Shown in pieces: positions 1-9,869 of a stretch of DNA of 64,000 nucleotides. Within the stretch, counting starts at the first letter, position 1. The number at the start of each line of letters is the position of its first letter. Under the pieces are notes generated by a model that saw nothing but the letters and a program-made list of their open reading frames with translations, did no database searches and was not told where the DNA came from. Both the position numbers and the translations under genes were made by a program. Origin of the DNA: Kuschelorhynchus macadamiae (lineage: Eukaryota; Arthropoda; Insecta; Coleoptera; Curculionidae); contig JAUTXW010004485.1 in NCBI GenBank assembly GCA_030620095.1, forward strand, positions 523,501 through 587,500. Reading direction: 5' to 3'.

Positions 1-457
1 ATGTAAAACACTACGTTATTTAAAAGAACCTTAGCGCCTACTGTATCAACGCACTGTAGACAGTCAAACATTGACGTATCGATTCTTACCACCGAAAGAG
101 TATTTCTAAAAATTATACACGTACCGCCACCCTATTCACACCCATCAGTTCAAAATTTCTATCACTTCTTAGTGCTAAAAAATTAGAAGGAAATATTTGG
201 GAATTGACAATCCCGTTATTTAGCCAAGTTTCCGAAAATACAACAATATCATAATTGCGGGACGCAAGTGCATTATAAACCGCTCTTACTTTAGTATTCA
301 ATCCACGTACGTTCTGATAGTAAACTGACAGATCTTCAAATTCGGCTTGATCGGTGCTAGAAAGAGTGGGGATATGGGAGGAGTTCTGGTGACAAGGCGC
401 TTGTTTATTTACTTTGATACAATTATTACGGACACGGACCTCGCCAGTGGTACCCAA
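1..457 (-). pseudogene. Non-LTR retrotransposon endonuclease domain fragment
   Basis: This is the N-terminal part of an apurinic-type endonuclease (EEP) domain of a jockey/I-like retrotransposon. On the minus strand the translation contains YYQNVRGLNTKV, the conserved Q-N-x-R-G-L entry of these endonucleases, followed by YDIVVFSETWL, which holds the catalytic Glu in the ETW motif. The frame stops near 113, but a second minus-strand frame (about 112 to 1) continues with residues like SVVRIDTSMFDCL, as expected for the next part of the domain, so there is a frameshift. The element runs off the window edge and no reverse transcriptase is attached on this side. It is a dead fragment; clade assignment beyond jockey/I-like is inference. 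Confidence 0.75.
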
Positions 458-779
458 TGATTGTTATTGTGAACCCACAATTTCAAGTTTAAATTTTTCT
501 AATGCTTTTTGATACGTATGACAAGCACCGTAATTCCACGCGGCATGATAATAAATGATATAAAAGGATAATCTCCGATCCACACTCGAAGCGAGGCATT
601 TCCTCTTTACTTCCTTTGCAAAAGGGAAGTATTGTTCTCGTGAAAAAAATCACCCTCCAAGATTTTTTCAGATCTTTTCCTTTCAGATTCTCTAGATGCC
701 AAAGAAACATATTTTATCAATTCCGTCGTTCTGTTTGTTTGTAAGTATTATGTAGAAATCAACTGGTAAAATTTAGGTA

Positions 780-1000
780 CGAATCCAAGATGGCGGAAGA
801 AAATGGCGGCTTAATAAAATATTTAAAATTCTGTTTGAAAAACTACTTAATAGATTGATTTCAAATTGGGTGCTATAACTAATAGTGGAATACAGATAAA
901 CTAGTAAAACTATGGTACTAATTCAAGATGGCGGAACAAAATGGCGTTCGAATAAAATGTTTCTTATCGTGGAAAAATCACCCTTTCCGGTAGATTTAAA
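780..1000 (-). repeat. Degenerate repeat with two copies of an AAGATGGCGGAACAAAATGG motif
   Basis: Two related stretches at about 786-812 and 927-955 read roughly AAGATGGCGGAACAAAATGG. Between them lies ACTACTTAATAGATTGATTT. The same combination occurs in opposite orientation at 51.88-52.26 kb, so this is a dispersed repeat family with a unit of about 145 bp. No coding potential was recognised. Confidence 0.6.
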
Positions 1001-1127
1001 ATTGTCACAATTTTGTCAACATCTTTGATGTAAGTATTGTATCTATTCCACTTAAGATTCCTTAGAAGTCATTTGTTTTAACGTGATTAATAGTTTTAAG
1101 GTTATCTTTGACATTGTTATAGAAAAC

Positions 1128-1530
1128 TGGTGTTTCCAAATATACCCCAACAAAAGCAATAGGGGTCAATGGAAACACCTTTGGGGGTAAATAAAGAACA
1201 CAAAAAATGAAGTACGATTTTTTTTAGATCTGGTATTGTTGGAAGATCTATCAAGGGCAGTATCTGACGTAAAGGAGAAAAAAATGAGTTACAGAAAAGC
1301 TGGGGATTTTTACAAAATTCCCATATCTGTTATTTATAACCGCATAAAAGACAAATTCCTCCAACGATATAAGAACACGAGACTAGTACCGCCTATTTAT
1401 GGCGCGACATCCGGAATTATCGCTCAAGAAGCCTGGGCATCTTCAGAAGCTTCGAAAGAACGCGAGGAAACCTGATATTATTTGTGAATTTTACAATAAA
1501 CTAAAAAAGAAGATAAATTCAGTGTTCAGA
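1128..1530 (+). pseudogene. Pogo-like transposase remnant (psq HTH plus CENP-B-type HTH)
   Basis: The frame from about 1227 starts LLEDLSRAVSDVKEKKMSYR and ends its helical part at SVIYNRIKDK, a pipsqueak-type helix-turn-helix as found at the N-terminus of pogo-like transposases. In another frame from 1399 the peptide ARHPELSLKKPGHLQKL matches the start of the CENP-B-type second DNA-binding domain (RHPELSLRKPE in relatives), followed by ICEFYNKLKK. The two domains are closer together than usual, which suggests an internal deletion as well as a frameshift. Upstream, 1122-1182 contains an imperfect inverted pair (GGTGTTTCC / GGAAACACC) like the subterminal repeats of pogo elements. No DDE domain follows; a hammerhead-type repeat begins at about 1521. 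Confidence 0.7.
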
Positions 1531-1637
1531 TCTCGTGGACTAAAGATCCCTGAAGATACCTCGCGCAATCGAAGGCGAAACGTCGGATAGTAATTCCGAT
1601 TTGATACGGTCTAATCCCAAGAACCATGATTTCTTAA
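1521..1637 (+). repeat. Hammerhead-bearing dispersed repeat, copy 1
   Basis: This block is closely similar to 12115-12246 (same strand) and 61697-61850 (opposite strand). All share the run GGCGAAACGTCGG and the later CTAATCCCAAGAACCATGAT. This copy ends at TTTCTTAA, about 35 bp short of the other two. The shared CTAATCCCAAGAA also occurs downstream of the family A Penelope element at about 4040, which suggests a Penelope-related origin. Confidence 0.75.
1546..1588 (+). ncRNA. Hammerhead-like motif with loopless ACGU stem III
   Basis: Core CTGAAGA (1550-1556) matches the CUGANGA consensus. It is followed by a stem II hairpin (ACC/GGC, weakened at its first pair compared with the other copies), then GAAACGTC (1577-1584). 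Stem I is ATCC (1546-1549) with GGAT (1585-1588). Stem III has no loop, but ACGU is self-complementary, so folding would need two molecules. Penelope-associated hammerheads with reduced stem III that cleave as dimers are known; activity here is inference. Confidence 0.5.
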
Positions 1638-1821
1638 GTATACAATATTAATTTAAATTTAACAAAAAAACAAAACAAAGCCATATAAAATAAATAAGAA
1701 CTAGTACAAATTGCCGCAATAATAATGCAGCGCGTTGAAATTGATAAAGCCGGAAGATTTTTTAAATTCATAGGTTTTCAGGTCAAAGTTAGTGACTGTT
1801 GCGAAAGTTCTTAACTTTTAG

Positions 1822-1860
1822 AGTCCTGAAGATGACCTTACAGAGATCAAAACGTCGATT
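1822..1860 (+). ncRNA. Degenerate hammerhead-like motif
   Basis: CTGAAGA (1826-1832) is followed at a suitable distance by AAAACGTC (1849-1856), where the invariant G before AAA has become A. AGTC (1822-1825) can pair with GATT (1857-1860) as a stem I containing a G-U pair. Stem II is weak. It has the same architecture as the copy at 1546 and is probably inactive. Confidence 0.3.
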
Positions 1861-2699
1861 AATTACGACAGTAGATTTTCTATGTAAATTTTATTGACCA
1901 TCATCTAACCTAAAACACCCCCCAAGAAACATATATTAAATATATTAAATAAAATGTTGTTTTACAATTAAAAACTGTACAATAAGGAATTATCTGTTTA
2001 ATTGTGTGAACGGACCAAAATTTATTGATTACAATCAAGTTAAATTTAATAATACCTTTATCCACAGTTTCACATGCTGAATCGTTAACGTAATGGTTAT
2101 AAAATAAATTATCTCAATTAAAAACCCGCATTTCTATTAAAAATATACGAATTAGATTATTGCTTTCCATTCAAAAAATTTCCTAGTATAACCTGCCGTA
2201 CCGATAATGGAAGGGTACCTTTGAAAACATAAACAAGTGATATAGATATCCCACTTCTATCGGACAAGATGGAACCAAGGGTCGGTAGAATCTGGTTTAT
2301 ATAGATTTGACATGTTTCACCAACTGTTTTTTTTTAACCAACCGCTTTAAAACAGATAAGAAATGATTTTGGGGGCCGCTTCATATTTCTAGAGCTACCC
2401 TGTACAACAGAAGAAAGTTTATGTAAAAACAGAAGTTTTCAGTTTCTGTATAATGAAAAAAACATGTTTTTATTAGAGAAATTTGTAATATTTCTTCGTT
2501 TTTGTTTAATTTTTTTCATTTCTAGGGAGCTAGCCTTTTAAAGCTACTCTGTGTTCTAGACAAACAGTATTTTGTATACTACAAAAATAAAGTAAATTCG
2601 ACGTGTCTCACCCTTTTTCAAAATATTACTTTTCTTCTAAATATATAATAAAAAAAAGTTTATATGCGAATGGTTTTCACAATTTTTCAACATCATTTC

Positions 2700-3621
2700 A
2701 AAGGGAGATAATTTCCGTGGATGATTGTTTATTAGCCATACCAAAAAATAAAACAACGGAAATTATCTCCCTCTTTACCAATTTTCATCCAAAATTGCAG
2801 TTTACTTCCGAAATAGAAAATGATGGTGCTATAAACTTTTTGGATTTAACATTAATAAGAGACCACAAAACAAATGGCATTAAAACTAAGTGGTACACCA
2901 AAAAAACCTGGTCCTCCCGCTACCTTAATTATAATTCCAGTCACCCAAAATGTCAAAAAAATCCGTGATGATAGGATTAGTTGACCGTGCACTAACACTA
3001 ACATCACCTATATACCGAGTTGACATTCTAAATAAAGTTAAAAATACTCTCTTAAAAAATCATTTCCCATTAAAAGCCATCGAACGAATTATAAAGCGAA
3101 GAACCCAAAAATTATACAATGCCACAAAACATATTGTAAATAATCATGACAACAATAAAACAACTACATACATATCTTTGCCATACACTGAAGGTCTGTC
3201 TGAAAAGATTAAATACATTCTCGGTAAACACGACATAACCGTATGCCACAAATCTAACAATACCCTTAAATCTTTATATACACCACTAAAAAGTCAGACA
3301 CCAATTAAAAAACAATCAAACGTAGTTTACAGCATTCCCTGCCTAAACTGCCCCAAAAAATATATAGGCATGACCACACAATACCTATCAAATAGACTAA
3401 ATGGGCATAAATATACAAAAAATGCTTCCACAGCACTACATAAACATGAAAGAGACATGAAACATGAATTTGATTTTTCGGGTACAACGGTCTTATCAAA
3501 AGAACAACATTACCATAAACTGACATTCAAAGAAATGGTCGAGATAAAAAAAGAAAAAAATACAGTAAACGATCGGAAAGACATTGACAATCTCAGCCAA
3601 ATATATCACAATCTAATTTAA
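2700..3621 (+). pseudogene. Penelope-like element, family A: C-terminal RT plus GIY-YIG endonuclease
   Basis: The first frame (to 2968) carries the end of a Penelope-type reverse transcriptase: the VDD catalytic pair at about 2719-2727, then a NFLDLTL segment and KWYTKKTWSSRYLNYNSSHP, typical of the palm/thumb border. A frameshift near 2950-2968 leads to a second frame ending at 3621 with the thumb and linker and a GIY-YIG nuclease domain, VVYSIPCLNCPKKYIGMT then NRLNGHKY. The second frame is uninterrupted over 223 residues. The 5' two thirds of the element are missing: the break falls just upstream of VDD, where the residue before VDD is Ser rather than Tyr. A hammerhead-like motif lies 360 bp downstream. 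Confidence 0.85.
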
Positions 3622-3971
3622 TTCAATTGTTATAAACTATCTTCCATCAATCATAAATACATACTGTATACTGTCGGACTCACACAAATACTTTTAAAAC
3701 AACCCGTATCCACAAATAGTTCTACATTGTAAATATAATAAAAAAAACTAAAGGATATATATAAAAAAAAAACAATAGAATTCTTTAACCAGTGTATCAC
3801 TTACCTCCACACTGCCAAGCAAGGTAAAAGAACATCTTTCTCAAGGTATGTACTGTACTATTTTAAATAAATGTTTTAATAATTTTAGTGCGTGCCGTTA
3901 TACCCAATTGTTTTTATTTATTAACTTACATATATACACTTTTTGTATTTAATTTTTAGATGTGCAGAATT

Positions 3972-4014
3972 AAACATTTTGAAAGAGCCTGAAATGGACA
4001 GGCGAAACGTCAAT
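3972..4014 (+). ncRNA. Hammerhead-like motif in the 3' region of Penelope family A
   Basis: A 5-bp hairpin GCCTG (3987-3991) / CAGGC (3999-4003) is followed directly by GAAACGTC (4004-4011), with TTGAAAGA (3979-3986) where the CUGANGA core would sit. ATT (3976-3978) can pair with AAT (4012-4014). The arrangement matches the other hammerhead-like motifs in the window, but the core is non-canonical. Its position downstream of the GIY-YIG frame fits the pseudo-LTR location of Penelope ribozymes. Confidence 0.4.
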
Positions 4015-4062
4015 TAAAGTTTCTTTGTTCAATCCACGAACCTAATCCCAAGAAAGTACTTG

Positions 4063-4065
<3 letters not shown>

Positions 4066-4122
<57 letters not shown>
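4066..4122. repeat. (TA)n microsatellite
   Basis: About 28 uninterrupted TA units. They directly abut the outer end of the IS630-type element that follows, whose first bases TAGCCCGTATTTTTCG recur next to another TA run at about 30.59 kb (one base different). Confidence 0.95.
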
Positions 4123-4123
<1 letters not shown>

Positions 4124-4309
4124 CCCGTATTTTTCGTTAGCCCCGAGTTTCTGGTAAAGCGATTTTACCGATTTTTGTATATCAAATGTTGTCTTATAAT
4201 TAATAAATAAATTTACTTATTTTAAACAGGCTTTAAAATTTGAACAAGTATTCGGCAAATATTTATTTATTGCCTACAAAATTACAAATGTACTAAAAAA
4301 GTAAACAAA

Positions 4310-4544
4310 AAAATGGTGTCAAATCTAATAAAAAAAATTTGTACAGAAACTTGTGCATAAGAAAAAAACATAATTTAATTCCGAAGAAGATTAAGAAATG
4401 TACATGAAGAAATCCAAAGGCAAAAGACTTAAGTTACAATAAAAAAATGGAAATTCATAATGCAATTTATGATTTATACACGTCAAAGATTAATATAATC
4501 CTTCAGAAACTTTTTAATATTATAGACTAAAAAATATCATCATC
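4310..4544 (+). pseudogene. Inverted HTH fragment of the IS630-type transposase (copy 1)
   Basis: Plus-strand peptide fragments such as AIYDLYTSKIN match the N-terminal HTH part of the transposase encoded on the opposite strand immediately to the right. The junction between the two (CTTTTTAATATTATAGAC around 4510-4530) is almost base-for-base the same as at 27842-27870, so the inverted arrangement predates both insertions. Here the frame is broken by stops and an internal deletion. Confidence 0.65.
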
Positions 4545-5690
4545 ACTTAAAAAGTCCTCATCTTCTGAGTCCTCCTCAAATGGCGCAATGATCATTGGTG
4601 CTATTTCGACATCTAGAACTCGTTGTCGATTCCACCAATCCCATATTAATTTCTCCGTATGTTCTACAGATTTCTTCCGTTACTCTATTGTAATATAATT
4701 TAATGAATCTTGCCAAACAATTTGCACTTCATCTGATGTAAGACCATCGTTCACGTGTTTTTCGTAATATGATTTTGCCCCAGCCCATATTAATTCTATT
4801 GCGTTAAACTGGCAATGGTATGGCGGCAGTCGTAAAACCTCATGTCCATTTTCCCGTAATATGTCATCTACGGCATATATTGTTGGTTCTTTAATAGATT
4901 TTGCCATTAAAAGAAGTTTCAGTATATTGGGTAAAGGATTTTGTTTTTGTTTTATTAGCCAGTCATAAATATCATTTTTCTTCCAGGATGAAGTAGGTTG
5001 TTTACTTAAGATTCTTGAATAATAAGATGCATTGTCCAGATTGATTGATGATTTGAATTTTGAAGAAAACAGTAAACTTGCACCCGGAAGAAATCCTGTT
5101 GAAGAACCTGCATGCAAAATGATGAACCGTTTTCCCGTCCCACATCCCTTTTTTCTCTTGACACTTTTTACAGACTTGTCCTGCCAAGATTTCTAACCAC
5201 TTCCATTAGAAAATATCCAAGTCTCGTCTAAAAATATCACTTTTCTAAATTCTGAATTAACATTTTCCGTGTATTTCTTTAAAAACTGGACTTGCTATAT
5301 GTGGCAACTCGCATAAAAATCTTCGATTACAGTCCTTTTTATATCGAAAACCCAAGATTTTTATTAATTTTGACAACGATTTTAGTCCAATTTCCAATAT
5401 GACTCGATTTTTTAAAACGTCTTTTAAAACTTGAAGAGTTATATTAGTTTTTGATGTGTATAAATCGTAAATTGCATTAATGTTGGATGTTCCCATTTTT
5501 AAATTATCACTTAAGTCTTCTGTCTTTGGCTTTTTTCGTGTACATTTCTTAATCTTAATCTTAATGCACAATTTTCTGCACAGTCCTTATACCGATTCCC
5601 AGAGCTTTTGCTATTGTCTCCTGGATATTGGCCGGTGAATTTTCGAAACGACTAAATTCTGAACTTTTTGGTGAAACTTGATTTTACCCA
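4545..5690 (-). pseudogene. IS630/Tc1-mariner-type DDE transposase, copy 1
   Basis: Minus-strand frames give, in order, an HTH region (ANIQETIAKALGIGIRTVQK near 5620-5560), LGFRYKKDCNRRFLCELP, the first catalytic motif FLDETWIF (about 5214-5235), HAGSSTGFLPGASLLF, the second motif LDNASYYS, and the third LPPYHCQFNAIELIWAG. All three catalytic acids are visible, but compared with the copy at 26.8-27.8 kb about 30 residues before the second Asp are deleted. The frame also breaks between 5117 and 5257, and a stop follows NYITIE at about 4680, after which homologous sequence continues to an acidic C-terminus near 4545. It is inactive. The outer ends lie next to TA repeats, fitting TA target preference. 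Confidence 0.85.
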
Positions 5691-5699
5691 CTTTCTGTA

Positions 5700-7290
5700 C
5701 CTCCGACAAAAAAAACACGTTATTCTATTTCTTGTAGAAAAAGGATCAGGCTTTTAATTTGTTTAGTAGCTTTTGTCCCAGGGGGTATTAATTCGTCGTT
5801 ACGAAGGCTTAAAGCCAAACAAACAAATGTCGTGCCCACTACATTTCAAAGATTTCTCAAAATTCGTCCTTAACTCCGATCGGACTGGCCTCTAGAGGAA
5901 ATATAGACGTTTCTTTGGTGATATTGCTTGATTCGCTTAGAGTAAACTGTTCAGATGCTGCACAGCCAAACGTAAAACACTAAAGAAACATACAGAAAGT
6001 ATATTGCAGTTTTATTTTTAAATTGTTCGTCCTGCATAAATCAGAAAGCAATTTTGACGACTTTGGTTTTTCAATCCCCCTGGGGAACTTTGGGTCACAT
6101 AAACTATTTCTTACTTATTTCTCATTACTCTAGTCGCAAAAAATTAGTGAAATCTGCCGAAATTTGAAGGGCAAAAACGGTTTTTTTTTAAATTTCGGCC
6201 ACTTTGAGGTATAGACATCCTATTTCGATATTGAATCTCTCCAATCTACAACAAAACAAAAGAAGACAGACTAAAGATTTTGTCGCGGGAAATGATAAGG
6301 TTAAAACGGCCTGGTTGCTTACTAGAACAAGCCACTTATTAGTTAAGTTATTAAGGCCCTATCTTGGAAAGACGGTTGGGTTGAGATCTTGGGGTAAACC
6401 GCAAGAGCCAGATTTGGCCTACCGGCATGGCTATGGCTTCCCCTCAAGTTCTACTACTAATACTAGTCACGTTTATTGTTTGGTATCTCCGTTTATTTAA
6501 TCTGAAACTAAATAGCATGCCGTTACATAAGAATAGACAAATTGTGGGTGCAATACGGGCCGAAGTTGATTAAAGGTCCATCCAGATTGAACTCGCAGAA
6601 AAAAAGAGACGGTAAGTTCACACAACAACAAGTACAATAACATCTCTTAAACGCAAACATTGTATTATCGTTAGTCAACTGCGAACTGGAAACTTCTCAT
6701 CTTGTTTACTTTTGTTTATATATACAATTAAGGCTTTAAGCAACTTTTCAATAATAAACAAGTACATTTTCTTCCTCTCTAATTGGTGAAACTAATTATA
6801 CTTTCCATTACAGAAAGTTGTAAACAATAGAGCTCTCTAGCTATCAAAATATTAGTTAATATTAAGTCGGTTATGTAGAACATATTTAATAAATAATCCA
6901 CAGTCGTAGTAAAGCTTTGAAATGGATAAAAATTGTTTATAAGAAAAAAATTTTCATAGTCCAAATTCCCTGACTAAGGGATAGGCCACCAAAACCTATA
7001 AAAAGTGATTTCTGCTAAACTTTATATATTTTCTTAATAGTTACCTAATACAATCCTTAAAATGTCCGACTTTAAACTTTCCATGACTAGCAGAGCCATC
7101 AGAAAGCTCCTAAGACGTAAAAAGTATGACCTGTTCCTTCGAAATGAACTGCAGTTATTTTAAGATGTCGAGAAAAAATATCACAAATACGATTAATTTT
7201 ATTTCACCGGTAGATGAGGTGCAGTAAGATGACTAAATTAAGATAAGTAAGCCTTAGAAACAACTGCATAGGGATCTATGCAAGTTTTAA
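5700..7290. other. No recognisable gene
   Basis: I see no conserved protein motif in this 1.6 kb. The only sizeable frame, at 6204-6500, has no recognisable domain and ordinary AT-rich composition. Confidence 0.5.
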
Positions 7291-7294
7291 AAAT

Positions 7295-8203
7295 TAATAT
7301 TACGCTTTATTCAAGAGAACATCAAATTGGCATGCTTTTTATTTATGGGGAATATCGTAAAAATTCCAGAGACGTCGAAAGATTATACCAGGAACGCTTT
7401 CCAGATCGTGACGCTCCCTCGCATGCATATTAACTTTGGCTAGTACAATATTTAAAAAATGAAAATAATGGCGGTGTTCATGCTAATGGCAACGGGGATT
7501 TCATAGTAAGCGAAGAAGTTGAAACAAACGTTTAAACCTACATAGAGTATGACTTGTACTGCTTCCCTTCTTGAATTAGCCAAGCAGTGCAATACGTCCC
7601 ATGAAAATACTAGACAAATTTTAAAGAAACACTGGTTTATATCGTTTAAGTATCAAATTCACTATCACCTATTTGAAAATGACTCTCAAGGGCGACTTAT
7701 TTATTGCAATTGGTGTTTAAATAATTATATTTTCGGACAAATTAAGGTTTATTAATCCAGGGATGTTTTATGAAATAATTTTCGTTAATGGGCAAAGGAA
7801 ATAGTAAGGAAAGTTACCTTTCAGGAACGTTTTGAAGTGAATGTTTCGTTGGGTGTTGTACGATTAAGCATTATTGAAATTTGAAATTTCTTGAAAATGA
7901 AATTGAACATTCTATAAATAATTTGCAGCAAAATGAAAATTTAATTTACTATCAAGATGGATAATTCAAGGATTGTGGCAAATTATTTGAATGAACGATT
8001 TGGTGGGAATTGGTTGGGGACCTGTGGACCAATTCGGTGGCCAGCGAGGTCGCCTGATCTGACCCCGCTTGATTTTTCTATATGGGGTCATCTGCTGAGC
8101 AGTTGATAGCATCTCAGAACAGCATTTACGAAACCTGCTTGCAGAAAATTTGAGTCACATTGTGTCAAGAATAAGGCGAACAGTGCATAGTACATTTTAT
8201 TAA
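7295..8203 (+). pseudogene. DUF4817/DDE_3-type transposase relic
   Basis: The start contains LFIYGEYRKNSRDVERLYQE and RFPDRDAPSHAY, the N-terminal DUF4817 signature of a mariner-related transposase common in insects. The HTH and linker follow at 7549-7755 (SLLELAKQCNTSHENTRQIL, then FENDSQGRLIYCNWC). Near 7950 a peptide like YYQDG marks the region of the second catalytic Asp. Further on, GPIRWPARSPDLTPLDFSIW at about 8030-8085 is the conserved segment leading to the third acidic residue. Several stops and frameshifts interrupt it. A C-terminal copy of the same family sits at the right edge of the window (63740-64000, minus strand). Confidence 0.8.
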
Positions 8204-8309
8204 ATAACTTATATTAATTGTGTTAATTGTCGTCGTATATACTACTTCCACCGTCATATTTAATTAACTGGTCGCTTATAGACGGCATTTTTCCAAACTT
8301 TTTGAAAAC

Positions 8310-9668
8310 AGCTAAGGCAGTACCTCTTTTTAAAAAGGGGGGATGCACTTGCCCTCAAAAACTATAGGCCAATAGCCATCTTACCTGTACTTAGTAAACT
8401 ATAAGAACGTATTGTTTATGTAAATTATAACATTTCTCGGGCGATTTAACATTCTTAAAGACTGTCAACATGGATTTTTTGGTGGCTGATCTACACATTC
8501 CGCGATTTCTGAATTTTTAAAAAGCGTGTACGAAAACTTGAATAATAAAAACAAATGTATTGGTCTCTTTATGAACCTCAGTAAGGCATTTAACCTGGTT
8601 GACCATGGTCTTCTCTTGAAAAAACTTTTTGAGTGTGGTTTGAGGGGTAGGATGCATGAGTGGTTGCAGTCATATCTGAACGGTCGACATCAAGTTGTTG
8701 AAATTGATAAAACCAAATCTTCTGAATTAGACATTACTTGTGGGGTACCTCAAGGATCTGTCCTAGGTCTCCTTTTATTTTTAATATTTATTAATGATAT
8801 TCCAAATATCTGTAACAACCAGAATCTTACTCTATTTGCTGATGACAGCAGTTATGTGGTGGCCAGTAATACTTTGCAGGAAGCTATTCGGAAAACTCAA
8901 GAAATGCTTTATATATTTTATGAATGGTTTAATGCAAACAAATTCTATTTAAATGTGGATAAAACCAATTTTGTGAGCTTTACACCTCGAACTCGCGTTC
9001 TCAACGAGTCATCTCTAATAAAATTAATGGTAAGTCAGTACAACAAGTCTCGTGTGTAAAGTTTTTAGGCGTTCACCTGGATAACGGGCTTTGCTGGGAC
9101 GCACATGTTGATGAGCTCTGTAAAAAACTGGCCACTTCATCCTATGCTATCTATAGATTAAAACAGATTTCAACCACGGAAGTTATTTTTTCGTATTACT
9201 ATGCACAATTTTACAGCTGCTTAACATATGGTCTAGTTTTTTGAGGTAATTCAGCCCACTTAATTCGAGCATTCAAAATTCAAAAACGAGTGATTCGAAC
9301 AATTTCTGGAGTGTGTAGTTTGGCTACATGTAGACCACTATTTAGGCGATACAGGATACTAACGCTACCCTCGTTGCACATTTATGAGGTGCTTCTATTT
9401 GTTAAGAAAAATTTTCAAATATTCTGTCAGAACACTTACTTTCATAATTATGAAACACGTGGCCGTTTCGATCTTGTATATTCTATTCACTCTCTTAGTG
9501 CAGCTGAAAATAATATCTACTATATTGGAGCCAAAATATACAATAAATTACCATAATTACAGATAATCATAAATTTGTGCTAAACGAAAATGTGTTTAAA
9601 AGAACTGTCAAAGAATATCTAATATCTCAATGTTTTTATAGTTTTCATGAATATTTAGAATCTTAGGC
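8310..9668 (+). pseudogene. Jockey-like non-LTR retrotransposon reverse transcriptase
   Basis: The reading starts with KAVPLFKKG and NYRPIAILPVLSKL, the fingers of a non-LTR reverse transcriptase. The frame 8526-9059 has SKAFNLVDHGLLL (motif A region, with Asn in place of the usual catalytic Asp), CGVPQGSVLGLLLFLIFIND (motif B) and LFADDSSY (motif C, both Asp present). After a frameshift at about 9058 the thumb and C-terminal part follow: KFLGVHLDNGLCWDAHVDEL, then QKRVIRTISGV and TCRPLFRRYRILTLPSLHIY. The frame ends at the natural terminus near 9666. At least three frameshifts or stops make it inactive. AT-rich 3' DNA runs to about 9865, where a Tigger element begins. Confidence 0.85.
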
Positions 9669-9869
9669 ATATATGTTACACTTTATATCTTTTAATAATT
9701 CTTCTATGTACTCTTTATCAATGTATAAAATTTATATTAAATTTAAAAATTTTCTATCCCATTGCTTAGAAGCAGTGGAACCATATGTGACTTGATCCAT
9801 ACTTGTATTTTATACTGTTATATTATATTATTATTGTTAAAGAAAAATTAAAAATCTTTAAAAGGTATA

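Noticed and set aside
489..710. 73-codon minus-strand frame
   Set aside because: No domain, no conserved motif, AT-rich composition.
6204..6500. 98-codon plus-strand frame
   Set aside because: No recognisable domain and no supporting gene structure; kept as unannotated sequence.
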